Below, piece by piece: positions 46,752 to 56,570 of a stretch of 64,000 nt of DNA. Under the pieces are notes generated by a model, which saw only the letters and a program-made list of their open reading frames with translations, made no database searches and had not been told where the DNA came from. Source of the DNA: CAJXZP01 sp041563475 (GTDB lineage: Bacteria > Bacteroidota > Bacteroidia > Flavobacteriales_G > Salibacteraceae); the NCBI GenBank assembly GCA_041563475.1, contig JBFFMY010000007.1, positions 9,317 to 73,316 of the forward strand. Reading direction: 5' to 3'. The position numbers and the translations under genes are program-made. How positions within the stretch are numbered: position 1 is the stretch's first letter; each line of letters opens with the position of its first letter.

Positions 46752-48240
46752 CTGAATCCGATTCAATAAATAAAGCATTTTGTTCTTCAATAAGTTCGGA
46801 AGGTAATGCCTTTTTTGCCTTTGCTCCAAGACTTTTTAATTTTTCCGTTTGGCTTATTACGTTTCCTTTGCCGGATGAAAGTTTGTTAAATGCGGCATCA
46901 TAGGCAGATTGACTAGATTTTATTCCTTTCTCAATCTTTTGAAGATCTTCAACTAGCCCTACAAATTTGTCATATAGCGTGCCTCCAACACGGGCGATTT
47001 CCAATACATTTCGGTTTTGTCGTTCGTGTTTCCAAGTGGATTGAATTGTGCGCAAAGTGGCCAATAAAGTGGTAGGACTTACAATGACAATGTTCTTTTC
47101 CCACGCGAAATTGAATAACTCAGTATCTTCTCGTAGGGCCACACTAAATGATGCTTCAATAGGTAGAAACATCAAAGTGAAATCTGGAGAATTATATTCA
47201 GCCGTGTCGTAATAGGTTTTTTCCCCCAGTTCTTTAATATGACTTTTTAAAGATGCTACATGAAGTTTGAGTTCTTTAAGTTGTGATACTTCATCTTCAG
47301 CGTTTACCATTCTTTGGTATGCCGTAAGTGAAACCTTTGAATCAATAATAATATGTTTATCATCGGGTAAGAAAACTACTGCATCAGGAATTCTTCTGGA
47401 ACCATCCTCACTGGTGATGTGCTCTTGCAATTTGTATTCTTGGCCTTTATTTAAACCAGAACGTTCTAATACGCGTTCCAAAATAATCTCCCCCCAATTC
47501 CCTTGATGTTTATTACTTCCAGTTAAAGCTTTGGTGAGGTTATGGGTATCATCGCTTAATTGTTTGTTTAAAGAAACCAATTGTTCAATTTCTGTTTTTA
47601 GACGCTCTTTCGATTTTTCTTCATTCACATATTTTAGATCAATATTTTTCTTGAAGTTTTCTAAATTTTCTTTTAGCGGATCTAAAACCGTTTTTAAGGA
47701 ATCAGAATTGGATTCGTTTAAGGTCTTGGTATTTTCTTTAATTAGTCGCGCTGAAATATTTTCAAATTCGGTGCTAAAGCGCTTTTCAACTTCTGCAATT
47801 TCTTTCTGTTGCTTTTTGTAATTGCTATTGATTTCTGTGAGTGCTGCTACTTGACTTGAAAGCTCACTTTTTTCGGATAGCAATTGTTCGCGTTGTTGGG
47901 TGAGGGTTGTTTTAAGGTGAGTAAGTTCCAGATTCGATTCGGTTAAATTTTTCTCCTGGTTTGTAAGTGTTGCATTTTCAGAGGTAAGGGAGGTTACTTT
48001 TAAGTTAGATTCATGGAGATCGGAAAGTGCTTTGTTTTTTTGCTCTGTAGCTGAATTTAGTTCGGATTGTAAAGTTGCCTTTTCAATTTCTAGATTACGG
48101 ATAATATCTTGTTTTTCAGAAATGGTTCTTTCTAAGGTGGTTGTATCCGCGGTTTCATTTTTAGAAGCAAGCAACTTCACCAAAATAAAGGTGATTACCA
48201 CTCCCGTGATTAATCCAATAAGTATATTTAAACTATCCAT
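46744..48240 (-). CDS. rmuC: DNA recombination protein RmuC
   Basis: 498 residues from ATG 48240 (MDSLNILIGLITG); a TTG two codons earlier is less likely. A single N-terminal transmembrane segment (about 5-25) leads to a long coiled coil (about 30-200), then the RmuC nuclease-like domain (GNWGEIILERVLERSGL, RIPDAVVFLPDDKHIIIDSK with a PD-(D/E)xK-like core, and SPTTLLATLRTI). Members limit inversions at short inverted repeats. Co-directional with ung and the barrel gene. Confidence 0.93.
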   Translation of the reverse strand: MDSLNILIGLITGVVITFILVKLLASKNETADTTTLERTISEKQDIIRNLEIEKATLQSELNSATEQKNKALSDLHESNLKVTSLTSENATLTNQEKNLTESNLELTHLKTTLTQQREQLLSEKSELSSQVAALTEINSNYKKQQKEIAEVEKRFSTEFENISARLIKENTKTLNESNSDSLKTVLDPLKENLENFKKNIDLKYVNEEKSKERLKTEIEQLVSLNKQLSDDTHNLTKALTGSNKHQGNWGEIILERVLERSGLNKGQEYKLQEHITSEDGSRRIPDAVVFLPDDKHIIIDSKVSLTAYQRMVNAEDEVSQLKELKLHVASLKSHIKELGEKTYYDTAEYNSPDFTLMFLPIEASFSVALREDTELFNFAWEKNIVIVSPTTLLATLRTIQSTWKHERQNRNVLEIARVGGTLYDKFVGLVEDLQKIEKGIKSSQSAYDAAFNKLSSGKGNVISQTEKLKSLGAKAKKALPSELIEEQNALFIESDSDE

Positions 48241-48271
48241 TTCCAATTTTTATCGGTGGCAAAGGTACGAG

Positions 48272-50008
48272 TTAGAAAAAGTTTACAAACCCAAAATGTA
48301 TTTTACCTGTTTTAAAATTTATGGGATTATTAAACTGACTTCCCAGAGCGTAATTAAGAGAAAACATACCCACATTGGTTTCAAAGGTAATTCCCGCTCC
48401 AAAACCATAGGGAGTATCTGTTTGGAAGTTTGTAATTGCATTTTTTTCATACCAACCTATATCTGCAAAGACGCTAATTCTGGATTTCTCGTCCAGTAGA
48501 AATCTGTATTCAATGGTGGTGATTGCAAATGATGAACTTAAGATGGACTGTTCATCAAAGCCTCGAATAGAATTTAGACCACCAATTCTGAATAATTGAT
48601 TTTCTACCAAATTATCGGAAAGCTTTACTGCAGAGTTCACCTGAATTAGGATTGTACTGCTTCTCGAAATAGGTTGAAAATAGCTGACTTTAATTTCTCC
48701 TTCAAGTAGGTTAGATTCCAATAAAACGGAATCATAGTTTACATGTTCTAATCCCGGGTTTTGAATTATTTTATTTTTTCCAGCTCCACCTTGCAGATCT
48801 AGCAACCACCCTTTGTAAGGATTGAAAATATTCTGAACAAAACTTCCTGTAAACCCGATACCATAACTATTGTTGTTTGCATCATTGAAATTAGGTATAT
48901 CGGTTCTGTTTTGATAATTATAAGTAGAAATTAAAGAGGTTCTGAACTGGTTGTAAAAGGCTCTAAACCGTGTGCCATTGTACAAAGTAAATGGCAGAGT
49001 GAATTGCTGCTCTACATTATTATAAGTGGTATCTTGACGGTAAATGTCTAAAAAGTAGCCAAAACCGATTGGGGTTTTAAATAAAAATGGAATATCAATG
49101 GACGCATTTATTTCTTGCGTTTGGTCTTGTAGTCTTTGCCATCTTAAATTGAGACGTTCCCCTTGACTAACAATATTTCCTAAGCTTATTTTCACATCTC
49201 CAGTAATAACCACGCCATCATTATCTGGTTGAGGTTGAAGGCCCAAAATACCATCAAATAAATTTGCTTTTTTAGGTTTAAGCGTTAGAATTATTTTGCA
49301 AGTTTTATCCGTGAAAATTACCTCGTATGGAAGTAGTTCATCCATAAACGGGTTTTCATTAATTCGCTTTCCAATATTTTTCACTACGCGTTCCTCATAT
49401 GGTTGATGAGACTTTATGCGGATTATATTTTCAATATAGTTTTTGTTTAGGCGAACAGGCTCGCCAATTATTTCAATACTATCAATCACGTAATATTGGT
49501 TTTTTGTTAGAAGAACTTCGGCTTCAATTTCGTTTCCATTAATCAAAAAATTAGCTAGTTTGATTTCAGCGAATGGGTAACCGGTGTTTTCCAGATAGGT
49601 GAGTGCCTTCTCAAAAAAGGAACTTATCTGTTGCGGATTAAAGGGCTTTTCCAAAAACTGTTTATCTCTAAATCCAGTGCGACTTAATAATTCCTCATCT
49701 ATGGAATCTGTATGGAGTTTAACCCATTCAAATTTTTGACCTCTATATATATATGCAGTTTTTTGGATAGAGTCACCTGTTAAACTATCGATGGCAGCCG
49801 ATAAGTATCCACTACGTTGTAAGGCGGATAAATATTTTTTTAAACTCAACTGAATTTCATATGTGGTATTATAGGTTTTGGAAATGGGTGGCTTAATAGG
49901 TAACTCTATTTGCTCTACAGACTGCACATTCAGAATAATTCCCTTTTGCGCAAATGCAGAAAAGTGAAATAGGAAAACTATAATATATATGTAGGACCTT
50001 TTTATCAA
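48272..50008 (-). CDS. BamA/TamA-family outer-membrane barrel protein
   Basis: 578 residues. Signal peptide MIKRSYIYIIVFLFHFSAFA, then periplasmic POTRA-like repeats (about 20-240), then a 16-strand-type barrel with the conserved lid motif in LNSIRGFDEQ and an aromatic last strand ending FVNFF. BamA/TamA proteins insert or export outer-membrane proteins. It is shorter than BamA (about 800) and has fewer POTRA units, so it is more like TamA or an accessory Omp85. Four bases downstream of ung. Confidence 0.86.
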   Translation of the reverse strand: MIKRSYIYIIVFLFHFSAFAQKGIILNVQSVEQIELPIKPPISKTYNTTYEIQLSLKKYLSALQRSGYLSAAIDSLTGDSIQKTAYIYRGQKFEWVKLHTDSIDEELLSRTGFRDKQFLEKPFNPQQISSFFEKALTYLENTGYPFAEIKLANFLINGNEIEAEVLLTKNQYYVIDSIEIIGEPVRLNKNYIENIIRIKSHQPYEERVVKNIGKRINENPFMDELLPYEVIFTDKTCKIILTLKPKKANLFDGILGLQPQPDNDGVVITGDVKISLGNIVSQGERLNLRWQRLQDQTQEINASIDIPFLFKTPIGFGYFLDIYRQDTTYNNVEQQFTLPFTLYNGTRFRAFYNQFRTSLISTYNYQNRTDIPNFNDANNNSYGIGFTGSFVQNIFNPYKGWLLDLQGGAGKNKIIQNPGLEHVNYDSVLLESNLLEGEIKVSYFQPISRSSTILIQVNSAVKLSDNLVENQLFRIGGLNSIRGFDEQSILSSSFAITTIEYRFLLDEKSRISVFADIGWYEKNAITNFQTDTPYGFGAGITFETNVGMFSLNYALGSQFNNPINFKTGKIHFGFVNFF

Positions 50009-50012
50009 AACA

Positions 50013-50705
50013 TTATTCTATTCTCCAGTCAACGGGAGTTTGCTTAGTTTCTTGCAAATAAGTATTAGTTTTTGAAAATGGTTGGCTGCCAAAAAAACCA
50101 TGACGGGCAGCAAAGGGAGAGGGGTGAGGAGAGGAGAGTACAAGATGTTTATCTGAATCAATCAATTCGGCCTTTTGTTTGGCGTAGTATCCCCAAAGAA
50201 TAAAAACTACATTTTCTTTTTTATCTGAAATAGCTTTTATGGTTGCATCCGTAAACTGTTCCCAGCCTTTTCCTTTGTGTGAGTTAGGCTGGCCCTGTTC
50301 AACGGTTAATACAGCATTTAATAAAAACACACCTTGATTTGCCCAAGAAGTTAATTCGCCCATAAATTTATCCGGGGCTTTAATTCCGATATCCGATTCT
50401 AACTCCTTAAATATATTTCTCAAAGATGGTGGTTGTCGTATTCCTTTCAATACAGAAAAGCTTAAACCATGTGCTTGTCCAAATCCATGATATGGATCTT
50501 GACCGAGAATAACCACCTTAACATTTTTGAACGGAGTTAAATTGTACGTATTGAAAACATCCCTTTCGTTTGGGAAAATTGTTTTATGAGCTCTTTGTTC
50601 GTTTAAAAACGAAATCAGGTTTTTGAAAGAAAATTTTGCAAACTCGTCATTTAGGACGTCCATCCAATCGGGATTTAGTCCGAAAACAGTCATTTTAGTG
50701 CTCAT
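50013..50705 (-). CDS. ung: Uracil-DNA glycosylase (family 1)
   Basis: 230 residues that excise uracil from DNA. The water-activating loop GQDPYHG (catalytic Asp), FLLNAVLTVEQGQPNSH, and the minor-groove loop SSPHPSPFAARHGFFG with catalytic His are intact. Start is taken at MSTKMTVFG; the second Met four residues on is also possible. It leads the minus-strand group with the barrel, rmuC, GWxTD and rlmB genes. Confidence 0.97.
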   Translation of the reverse strand: MSTKMTVFGLNPDWMDVLNDEFAKFSFKNLISFLNEQRAHKTIFPNERDVFNTYNLTPFKNVKVVILGQDPYHGFGQAHGLSFSVLKGIRQPPSLRNIFKELESDIGIKAPDKFMGELTSWANQGVFLLNAVLTVEQGQPNSHKGKGWEQFTDATIKAISDKKENVVFILWGYYAKQKAELIDSDKHLVLSSPHPSPFAARHGFFGSQPFSKTNTYLQETKQTPVDWRIE

Positions 50706-50780
50706 TGATAGTTAATTGTGAACAATTGAATCTATATTGCAATATAACGACAATAATTGTTTCAAGTAGTGGTTATATAT

Positions 50781-50809
50781 TTGTTTTAATATTTTATCAG
50801 TAATTTCGC
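50781..50809 (+). promoter_or_regulatory. Candidate promoter of the small lipoprotein-ytxJ pair
   Basis: TTTG at 50781-50784, a 17-base spacer, then TAATTTCG at 50802-50809 (one mismatch to TAnnTTTG), about 26 bases before the small ORF. Confidence 0.45.
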
Positions 50810-50834
50810 ACTCTGCGACTAACAAACTATAATT

Positions 50835-50963
50835 ATGAAAAAACTAGGATTTGTATTTATCGCGATTTTTGCTTTAGGACTAATCGGGTTATCATCGTGT
50901 TCGCAAGGACACAGATGTGCAGCTTATGGAACCACCTACCAGGCTGGAGGATATCATAAATAA
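50835..50963 (+). CDS. Small lipoprotein, 42 residues
   Basis: Read directly from ATG 50835 to TAA 50961-50963. The peptide is an N-terminal lysine pair, hydrophobic core (GFVFIAIFALGLIGL), lipobox LSSC, and a 21-residue mature part starting CSQGHRCAAYGT and ending GGYHK. Tiny lipoproteins ending in a short Cys/Tyr motif recur in Bacteroidota. It is five bases upstream of ytxJ and has a matching promoter, which supports expression. Function unknown. Confidence 0.72.
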   Translation: MKKLGFVFIAIFALGLIGLSSCSQGHRCAAYGTTYQAGGYHK

Positions 50964-50968
50964 GGATT

Positions 50969-51292
50969 ATGAACTGGCGAAAGCTAATTTCAATATCTGA
51001 ATTTGACCATATTTTAATGCAGAGTCTAACCCAAGGCTCTGCATTTATTTTGTTCAAACATTCTACCCGCTGTATAGTTAGTAAAATGGCCTTGCGGTCG
51101 TTTGAAGCGGATTTTAAAAGTGATGTCCCCGCTTATTTTGTAGATTTAATCCAATACCGCGAACTCTCCAATTACATTGCGAAAAAAACGGAAGTCCATC
51201 ACCAGTCCCCCCAAGTTATTGCAATTAAAAACGGTGAGGTAACCTATCATGAATCCCATTATAGTATTTGTGCTTCCTCTTCTGTAATGTAA
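50969..51292 (+). CDS. ytxJ: Monothiol bacilliredoxin YtxJ
   Basis: 107 residues, thioredoxin fold. The family hallmark HSTRC (residues about 31-35) carries the single redox Cys, followed by the YFVDLIQYRELSNYIAKKT helix and the cis-proline region HHQSPQVIAIKNG. YtxJ removes bacillithiol from modified proteins, so the organism probably makes bacillithiol. It is preceded by the small lipoprotein gene. Confidence 0.88.
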   Translation: MNWRKLISISEFDHILMQSLTQGSAFILFKHSTRCIVSKMALRSFEADFKSDVPAYFVDLIQYRELSNYIAKKTEVHHQSPQVIAIKNGEVTYHESHYSICASSSVM

Positions 51293-51340
51293 TAGATTGA
51301 TTATTTTAACAAAGTCCTAACCCTTCTACCATTTTTCACG

Positions 51341-51371
51341 TTGATATACCAATAAAAAAGGGCTATTTTTG
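51341..51371 (+). promoter_or_regulatory. Promoter of the barrel gene and lipA
   Basis: TTG at 51341-51343, a 20-base spacer, then TATTTTTG at 51364-51371: both boxes fit the Bacteroidota consensus. The leader to GTG 51389 would be only about ten bases. Confidence 0.55.
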
Positions 51372-51388
51372 TAAACCTTCAAAAAAAC

Positions 51389-52126
51389 GTGAAATCAATA
51401 TTTTCCATACTGTTTATACTGGGTTTTTTATCCGCAGGCTTTTCTCAAGAATTGAAGAGTCAAGAAGATATTAAACTTTACTACCGTTCGAGTGTAGCCT
51501 ATGGTTTATCGTTGCATACCGAAGGATGGGGAGTTAGTTTCAAGTATCAACAACATCGCTCGTATAAGGATAAGCGTTTTTACAGTTTTGAATTTCAAAA
51601 GCTAAAGCATCCTAAAGAGCAAAAGGTTTTCAATGCCTTTGATGATAATGCCAAGGGGTTTTATTACGGAAAAGTAAATGCGCTCACCAACGCTCGGTTT
51701 GGAATAGGGGGGCAGCATGCCTTAGCTACCAAAGAAATTAAAAAGGGTGTCCAAATTGCTTATGTATACAGCGCGGGATTCAATTTAGGTCTTCAAAAAC
51801 CTATTTATTTAGAAGTGTATGACATCGATGGGAATAACAGAATAGTTACCGAACGATACGATCCAGAAATTCATACTATTGGTACGATATATGGTCGCGC
51901 AAGTTTTACAAATGGAATTAATGAGATATCTTTTGTTCCAGGAATTTTCGCGAAATTCGGATTCAATTTTGAGTATTCTCCCTACGATGAAAAACTTAAG
52001 GCTGTTGAAGTAGGTGTAGCCCTAGATTTGTTTTATAAAGAAGTGCCTTTAATGTATAATGCCTACAACAATCAATATTGGGTTACCTTTTATTTGATGT
52101 TTGAAATAGGTAAAAAAATAGAATAA
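51389..52126 (+). CDS. Predicted outer-membrane beta-barrel protein of unknown function
   Basis: 245 residues with a GTG start at 51389, supported by the signal peptide it opens (MKSIFSILFILGFLSAGFSQ) and by the promoter just upstream. Alternating hydrophobic strands (VAYGLSLHTEGWGVSFKY, YWVTFYLMFEIGKK) suggest a small barrel of about eight to ten strands. I do not recognise a named family. It is seven bases before lipA and probably co-transcribed. Confidence 0.75.
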   Translation: MKSIFSILFILGFLSAGFSQELKSQEDIKLYYRSSVAYGLSLHTEGWGVSFKYQQHRSYKDKRFYSFEFQKLKHPKEQKVFNAFDDNAKGFYYGKVNALTNARFGIGGQHALATKEIKKGVQIAYVYSAGFNLGLQKPIYLEVYDIDGNNRIVTERYDPEIHTIGTIYGRASFTNGINEISFVPGIFAKFGFNFEYSPYDEKLKAVEVGVALDLFYKEVPLMYNAYNNQYWVTFYLMFEIGKKIE

Positions 52127-52133
52127 GAAGAGT

Positions 52134-53033
52134 ATGGAGCCAGGAACGGTTAAACCAGTAAATTGGGAAAGACTTAATCCGGAGGGAAAAATTTCACCAA
52201 AAAAACCAGATTGGTTACGTGTGAAATTACCTATAGGAGAGGGGTATAAAAAGGTTAGAGGTATTGTAGGTGAGCATCAATTGCATACCATTTGTGAAAG
52301 TGGAAACTGTCCAAACATGGGAGAGTGTTGGGGAGCAGGAACAGCTACCTTTATGATTTTGGGGAATATTTGTACCCGTTCATGTGGGTTTTGTAATGTG
52401 TCAACTGGAATGCCATTACCGGCAGATTTCAAGGAGCCGATGCGTGTTGCAAGTTCGGTATTGCTGATGGGAGTTAAACATTGTGTAATAACATCTGTTG
52501 ATCGAGATGACTTGAATGATGGGGGTTCAATAATTTGGGCCGATACTGTAAATAAAGTTAGAGAATTAAGTCCGGAAACAACCATGGAAACTTTGATTCC
52601 TGATTTTGCAGGTAAATGGGACAACCTTCAAAGAATAATTGACGTGGCACCTGAAATTGTGTCACATAATTTGGAAACAGTTCGAAGATTGACCAAGGAA
52701 GTTAGGATTCAGGCAAAGTATGATAGAAGTTTAGAAGTTTTATTGCGATTGAAAGAAGGGGGCATGAAAACCAAAAGTGGAATCATGTTAGGCCTTGGTG
52801 AGACAGAGGAAGAGGTGATTGAGACGATGCAAGATTTGGCCAATGTTAAAGTAGATGTTTTAACTATTGGGCAATATTTACAACCTACCCGAGCCCACCT
52901 TCCGGTCGAAAAGTTCGTTACTCCTAGTGAGTTCGACAACTTTAAGGAAATTGGTCTTAAAATGGGTTTCCGATTTGTGGAAAGTGGACCATTAGTTAGA
53001 TCATCCTACCACGCTGAAAAACATTTGTTCTAA
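52134..53033 (+). CDS. lipA: Lipoyl synthase
   Basis: 299 residues. Radical-SAM enzyme that inserts two sulfurs into octanoyl groups on dehydrogenase subunits. The auxiliary cluster motif CESGNCPNMGEC (CX4CX5C), the SAM cluster motif CTRSCGFC (CX3CX2C) and the C-terminal RSSYHAEK segment, whose serine ligates the auxiliary cluster, are all present. lipB is not in the window. Confidence 0.98.
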   Translation: MEPGTVKPVNWERLNPEGKISPKKPDWLRVKLPIGEGYKKVRGIVGEHQLHTICESGNCPNMGECWGAGTATFMILGNICTRSCGFCNVSTGMPLPADFKEPMRVASSVLLMGVKHCVITSVDRDDLNDGGSIIWADTVNKVRELSPETTMETLIPDFAGKWDNLQRIIDVAPEIVSHNLETVRRLTKEVRIQAKYDRSLEVLLRLKEGGMKTKSGIMLGLGETEEEVIETMQDLANVKVDVLTIGQYLQPTRAHLPVEKFVTPSEFDNFKEIGLKMGFRFVESGPLVRSSYHAEKHLF

Positions 53034-53223
53034 GCGAAAAAATACTGGGGGAGAAACTCCATTTTATAATTTAATATTTATTTTTTTGGATTGTAAAAAA
53101 AAGTTAATTTGCCCCACTTTAAAGGAAACTGAAGGGTTTCATATTTAAGAAAGAAATTTTAGGTTCTATGCATTGATTTTTAGATGGATAGAATTAGAAT
53201 AAAAAGAGAATAAAAATAGTTTT

Positions 53224-56200
53224 ATGAAAAAAAATACACTTGTACTTTCCGTAATGATTGGCTTAACATCTATGGCAGCATTATATACTGTTCTTACGGA
53301 TGCTAAAGAATCACAATATTTTTCACGAGATTCTATTTCTTCCAGTAGGCAAACGGAAGCAAATAATGAATTTTTTGAAATCATGCGCAGAAATGAGAAA
53401 ACCGGTAAAGTAGAATCAGAAGATTATTATAAAGCCGTAAATGAAGTAAATTCTCTTCGAGGTTCCAGAGCTGCATTAGGATTAAATTGGTCATATTCAG
53501 GTCCAGATAATGTTGGTGGATTAACCAGAGGTATTGTTGTGGATAATGAAGACCCTACTAGAATTTATGCTGGTGGTGAAGGTGGTGGAATATTTGTTTC
53601 CACTAATTCTGCCGGTTCTTGGACATACAAAAGTGATGGTTGGTCCAATATCAATGTATCTTCTGTAGCTCAAGATGGTAATGGGAGATTATATGTTGGA
53701 ACTGGAATTGGGTATAAAACCATTCCTGGCGGAGGTGTATTTGTGAGCGATGACCGTGGTGAAACTTGGTCTTTATTGAGTTCTACGGTTCCAAGCATTA
53801 CAAATAATTCTTGGACGTATGTGAATAGAATTGTTATTTCCAAAGAAAAAAATACCCTAGGTAATTATACAGTTTATGTTGGAACTACTCGAGGCTTGGA
53901 AGTTTCCTTAGATAATGGAGCAACATGGATTCAGCCGATGACTCTTCCAAATTGTGTGAATGCTTTGCAAGGAAATGTGAACGATGTGATTATTAGTGAA
54001 AATGGAAGAGTTCTAGTGGCATATTCTGGTAGATTATATGTTTCTGATGCTGGTGAAGCTATATGTTCATATACTGAGATTACGGATGGAATTGGCGGAA
54101 GTAGTCGAATGAGTTTGGCTGTTTGCCCAAATGATGGTAATGTGGTGTATGCATATCAAGGGTTCAATAACCCACGTTCATTTCAAGTTTTAAAATCAGT
54201 TAATGGTGGAGATACTTGGGGGTTAATGCAGCCCGCCCCTCCAACTCCTATAATAGATAGTACATTTAATATTTTAGGATATAATTCACCAAGTTACAAC
54301 CAGGCAATTGGAGTGGATCCAAATAATTGCGACAATATTTACGTAGGTGCAGTTGACTTATATAGGGTTTCTGGTGCTTGGACAAGCGTAGCAATAGGCG
54401 GACAATTCGCACAAAATTTTTACGTGCATGTTGATCATCATTGGATTCAATATGATCCTACAAACGGAAACAGGATGTACGAGGGTAATGATGGAGGAGT
54501 GTTTAAAACTGAAAATGCGGGTGCAGGTTTGGTAACTTGGACTTCCAACAATAGAGGATATGGAACTACTTTATATTATGGAGTTGCAACCAGCCCTACT
54601 GGTCAGATTATTGGAGGCTCCCAGGATAATGGGAATCATGCAATTGACCCAAACCAACCTGGTATTTCCGGGAAAGATGGACGTGAATTATGGACTTTAG
54701 GTGATGGTTTTGATTGTGATGCATCTTCTTTAGGAAATATTGCGTTTGTCACAAGTCAATATGGTAATATTGGTAAAGACTCCTATCTCTCAGGTGGTTC
54801 TGGAGGAGTACAAATTCACATAGGTGGCCAACCTGGAACGGGAGGAGTATCACCATTTAATACTGTAATTAGGTTATGGGAATCTAAAAATGATTTAACC
54901 TCTAAAGATTCCGTTGTATTTGTAAATGATACCTCTAGGTTTTCAGTAGGTAATGGAGATGGAAACAAACAAATTTTTACGGGAACATTAAGAAGAGACC
55001 AAGCAGCAGCTAAAATAATTCCAGGAACGGTGCATTTAGTGGATATTGCAGGTGGTCAATTTGCTGATGATATTAGCCAGCCAGGTATATTAAGAAGTTT
55101 TGGAGATAGTGTTGGGTTTGTTGATTATGCTACAGGAGAATTTAGCGTGCGTTGGAATTTTGCTCCGCCTGTTGGGTCTTCTGTAAATAGTGTTTTTAAT
55201 GTAAAGTTTAATGCTGGTGATACTCTAAGGTTAGTGAGCCAAAATCAAAGCTACCCTTTCACATATGTTTTGACTTCTAGTTTATTAACCACAGACTCCA
55301 TTAAAGCTCAAGATCCAGTTCAGTCCTTATTAGTTGTATCTATGAATGATGGAATAGATATTTCAAGAGAGACGTTATACGAAGGGTCATCACCAGCTTG
55401 GATTGGAGTTACCACCATTGTTCCAAACAGTTTTGAATTTTCTAAAGATGGAAATCATTTATATGCAGGTGGATATAATGGGCAAGTAGTACGAATCTCA
55501 GGTTTGAATGACTTGTACACAGGCGTTAGTCCAGATTCTGTACTGACTAAAACAACAATTTTTAACGGAAGTAGTGCAATAGGTGGTTTATGTATTCACC
55601 CCACTGATCCGGGTAAATTATTAATTACAACGGGTGGTTTCGGTTCAACTGACCATGTGTATGAATTGACCAATGCGCAAAATGCTTCTTCGGCTTCTAA
55701 TGCGGGTAGTAGACCACTGGGGGGTAATTTACCAGATTTCCCTGTATATGATCCAGAATACAACGTTAACAAGCCAAATCAGGTGCTATTAGGAACGGAA
55801 CTTGGCGTATGGGCAACAGATGATATTAGCTCTAATAATCCTACATGGACCCAAGAAATTGCTGGATTAGGAAATGTAAGAGTTCTAGATGTATTGCAAC
55901 AAAGACTCCCTTTTAGTGAAGCGCAAAATTACGGTCAGTTTTATTTAGGAACCTACGGTAGAGGGATATGGACCAGTACTGATTTAGTAGGATTTAACGA
56001 TAAATTTGATGATTTCTCAGATGATGTTGAAATCAGCACCATGAAGTTATATCCAAATCCGGTAATAGCTATTGGGAAGGTTGTTTTTGACATGCCAGTA
56101 AACGGATCCGCAGAAATCATGATTTATGATATCTCAGGTAAAGTGGTACAACAAACTTCTCAGAACTATGCTAAAGGGGAAGCTACATTTGAATTTGCAG

Positions 56201-56286
56201 TGAATAATATGCCAGCCGGTACTTACTTCTTTAGAATGAAAGTAGGAAGTGCTGAAAAGCATGCGAAATTCGTTGTAGTTAAATAA
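53224..56286 (+). CDS. Large T9SS-secreted VPS10/BNR-type beta-propeller protein
   Basis: 1020 residues. An N-terminal hydrophobic segment (about 5-25) acts as signal peptide. Residues about 90-560 and 740-930 are sortilin/BNR-like blades (WSYSGPDNVGGLTRGIVV, IYAGGEGGGIFVSTNSAGSW, GVFVSDDRGETWS, VNGGDTWGLMQPA), a fold shared by glycosidases and peptidase-linked propellers, with an intervening beta-rich module. Residues about 950-1020 form a type A sorting domain (MKLYPNPVIAIGKVVF, ending KHAKFVVVK). No catalytic residues can be assigned. The 190-base upstream gap shows no convincing promoter. Confidence 0.85.
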   Translation: MKKNTLVLSVMIGLTSMAALYTVLTDAKESQYFSRDSISSSRQTEANNEFFEIMRRNEKTGKVESEDYYKAVNEVNSLRGSRAALGLNWSYSGPDNVGGLTRGIVVDNEDPTRIYAGGEGGGIFVSTNSAGSWTYKSDGWSNINVSSVAQDGNGRLYVGTGIGYKTIPGGGVFVSDDRGETWSLLSSTVPSITNNSWTYVNRIVISKEKNTLGNYTVYVGTTRGLEVSLDNGATWIQPMTLPNCVNALQGNVNDVIISENGRVLVAYSGRLYVSDAGEAICSYTEITDGIGGSSRMSLAVCPNDGNVVYAYQGFNNPRSFQVLKSVNGGDTWGLMQPAPPTPIIDSTFNILGYNSPSYNQAIGVDPNNCDNIYVGAVDLYRVSGAWTSVAIGGQFAQNFYVHVDHHWIQYDPTNGNRMYEGNDGGVFKTENAGAGLVTWTSNNRGYGTTLYYGVATSPTGQIIGGSQDNGNHAIDPNQPGISGKDGRELWTLGDGFDCDASSLGNIAFVTSQYGNIGKDSYLSGGSGGVQIHIGGQPGTGGVSPFNTVIRLWESKNDLTSKDSVVFVNDTSRFSVGNGDGNKQIFTGTLRRDQAAAKIIPGTVHLVDIAGGQFADDISQPGILRSFGDSVGFVDYATGEFSVRWNFAPPVGSSVNSVFNVKFNAGDTLRLVSQNQSYPFTYVLTSSLLTTDSIKAQDPVQSLLVVSMNDGIDISRETLYEGSSPAWIGVTTIVPNSFEFSKDGNHLYAGGYNGQVVRISGLNDLYTGVSPDSVLTKTTIFNGSSAIGGLCIHPTDPGKLLITTGGFGSTDHVYELTNAQNASSASNAGSRPLGGNLPDFPVYDPEYNVNKPNQVLLGTELGVWATDDISSNNPTWTQEIAGLGNVRVLDVLQQRLPFSEAQNYGQFYLGTYGRGIWTSTDLVGFNDKFDDFSDDVEISTMKLYPNPVIAIGKVVFDMPVNGSAEIMIYDISGKVVQQTSQNYAKGEATFEFAVNNMPAGTYFFRMKVGSAEKHAKFVVVK

Positions 56287-56306
56287 ACGATAAGAAATTA
56301 ATATTG

Positions 56307-56337
56307 AAGGGGATCGCATTAGTGGTCCCCTTTTTTA
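56307..56337 (+). terminator. Rho-independent terminator after the large propeller gene
   Basis: 9-bp stem with one G-T pair (56307-56315 with 56324-56332), 8-base loop, T6 tail. The remaining 230 bases before the convergent TlpA gene hold nothing else I can support. Confidence 0.8.
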
Positions 56338-56570
56338 TTGGGAATATTTTAGACAAGGAATCAGCTTTGCTCACAGGTTATTATTGGATGGCGGGGAAAC
56401 AGGTTATGGTTTTTATGTGCGCAGCAAGTAACTACCTAAAGTGAAATTTAGGTTAAGAAAAACACATAACCAATACCAGTTCAATGTTAATTGATAGTGA
56501 AAACTCACTAAACGTTAAACGATTAATTACCAACCTAAAAAATCCTAAAGATGAAACGTATCGAATAGCG

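Noticed and set aside
49744..49754. (TA)5T tract inside the BamA/TamA-like gene as a second phase switch
   Set aside because: The frame is intact through it, it lies about 85 codons into the gene, and it is explained by Tyr-Ile-Tyr codons in AT-rich DNA.
53047..53065. Hairpin ggag/ctcc after lipA as a terminator
   Set aside because: Only 4 bp of stem and no sustained T run; too weak to call.
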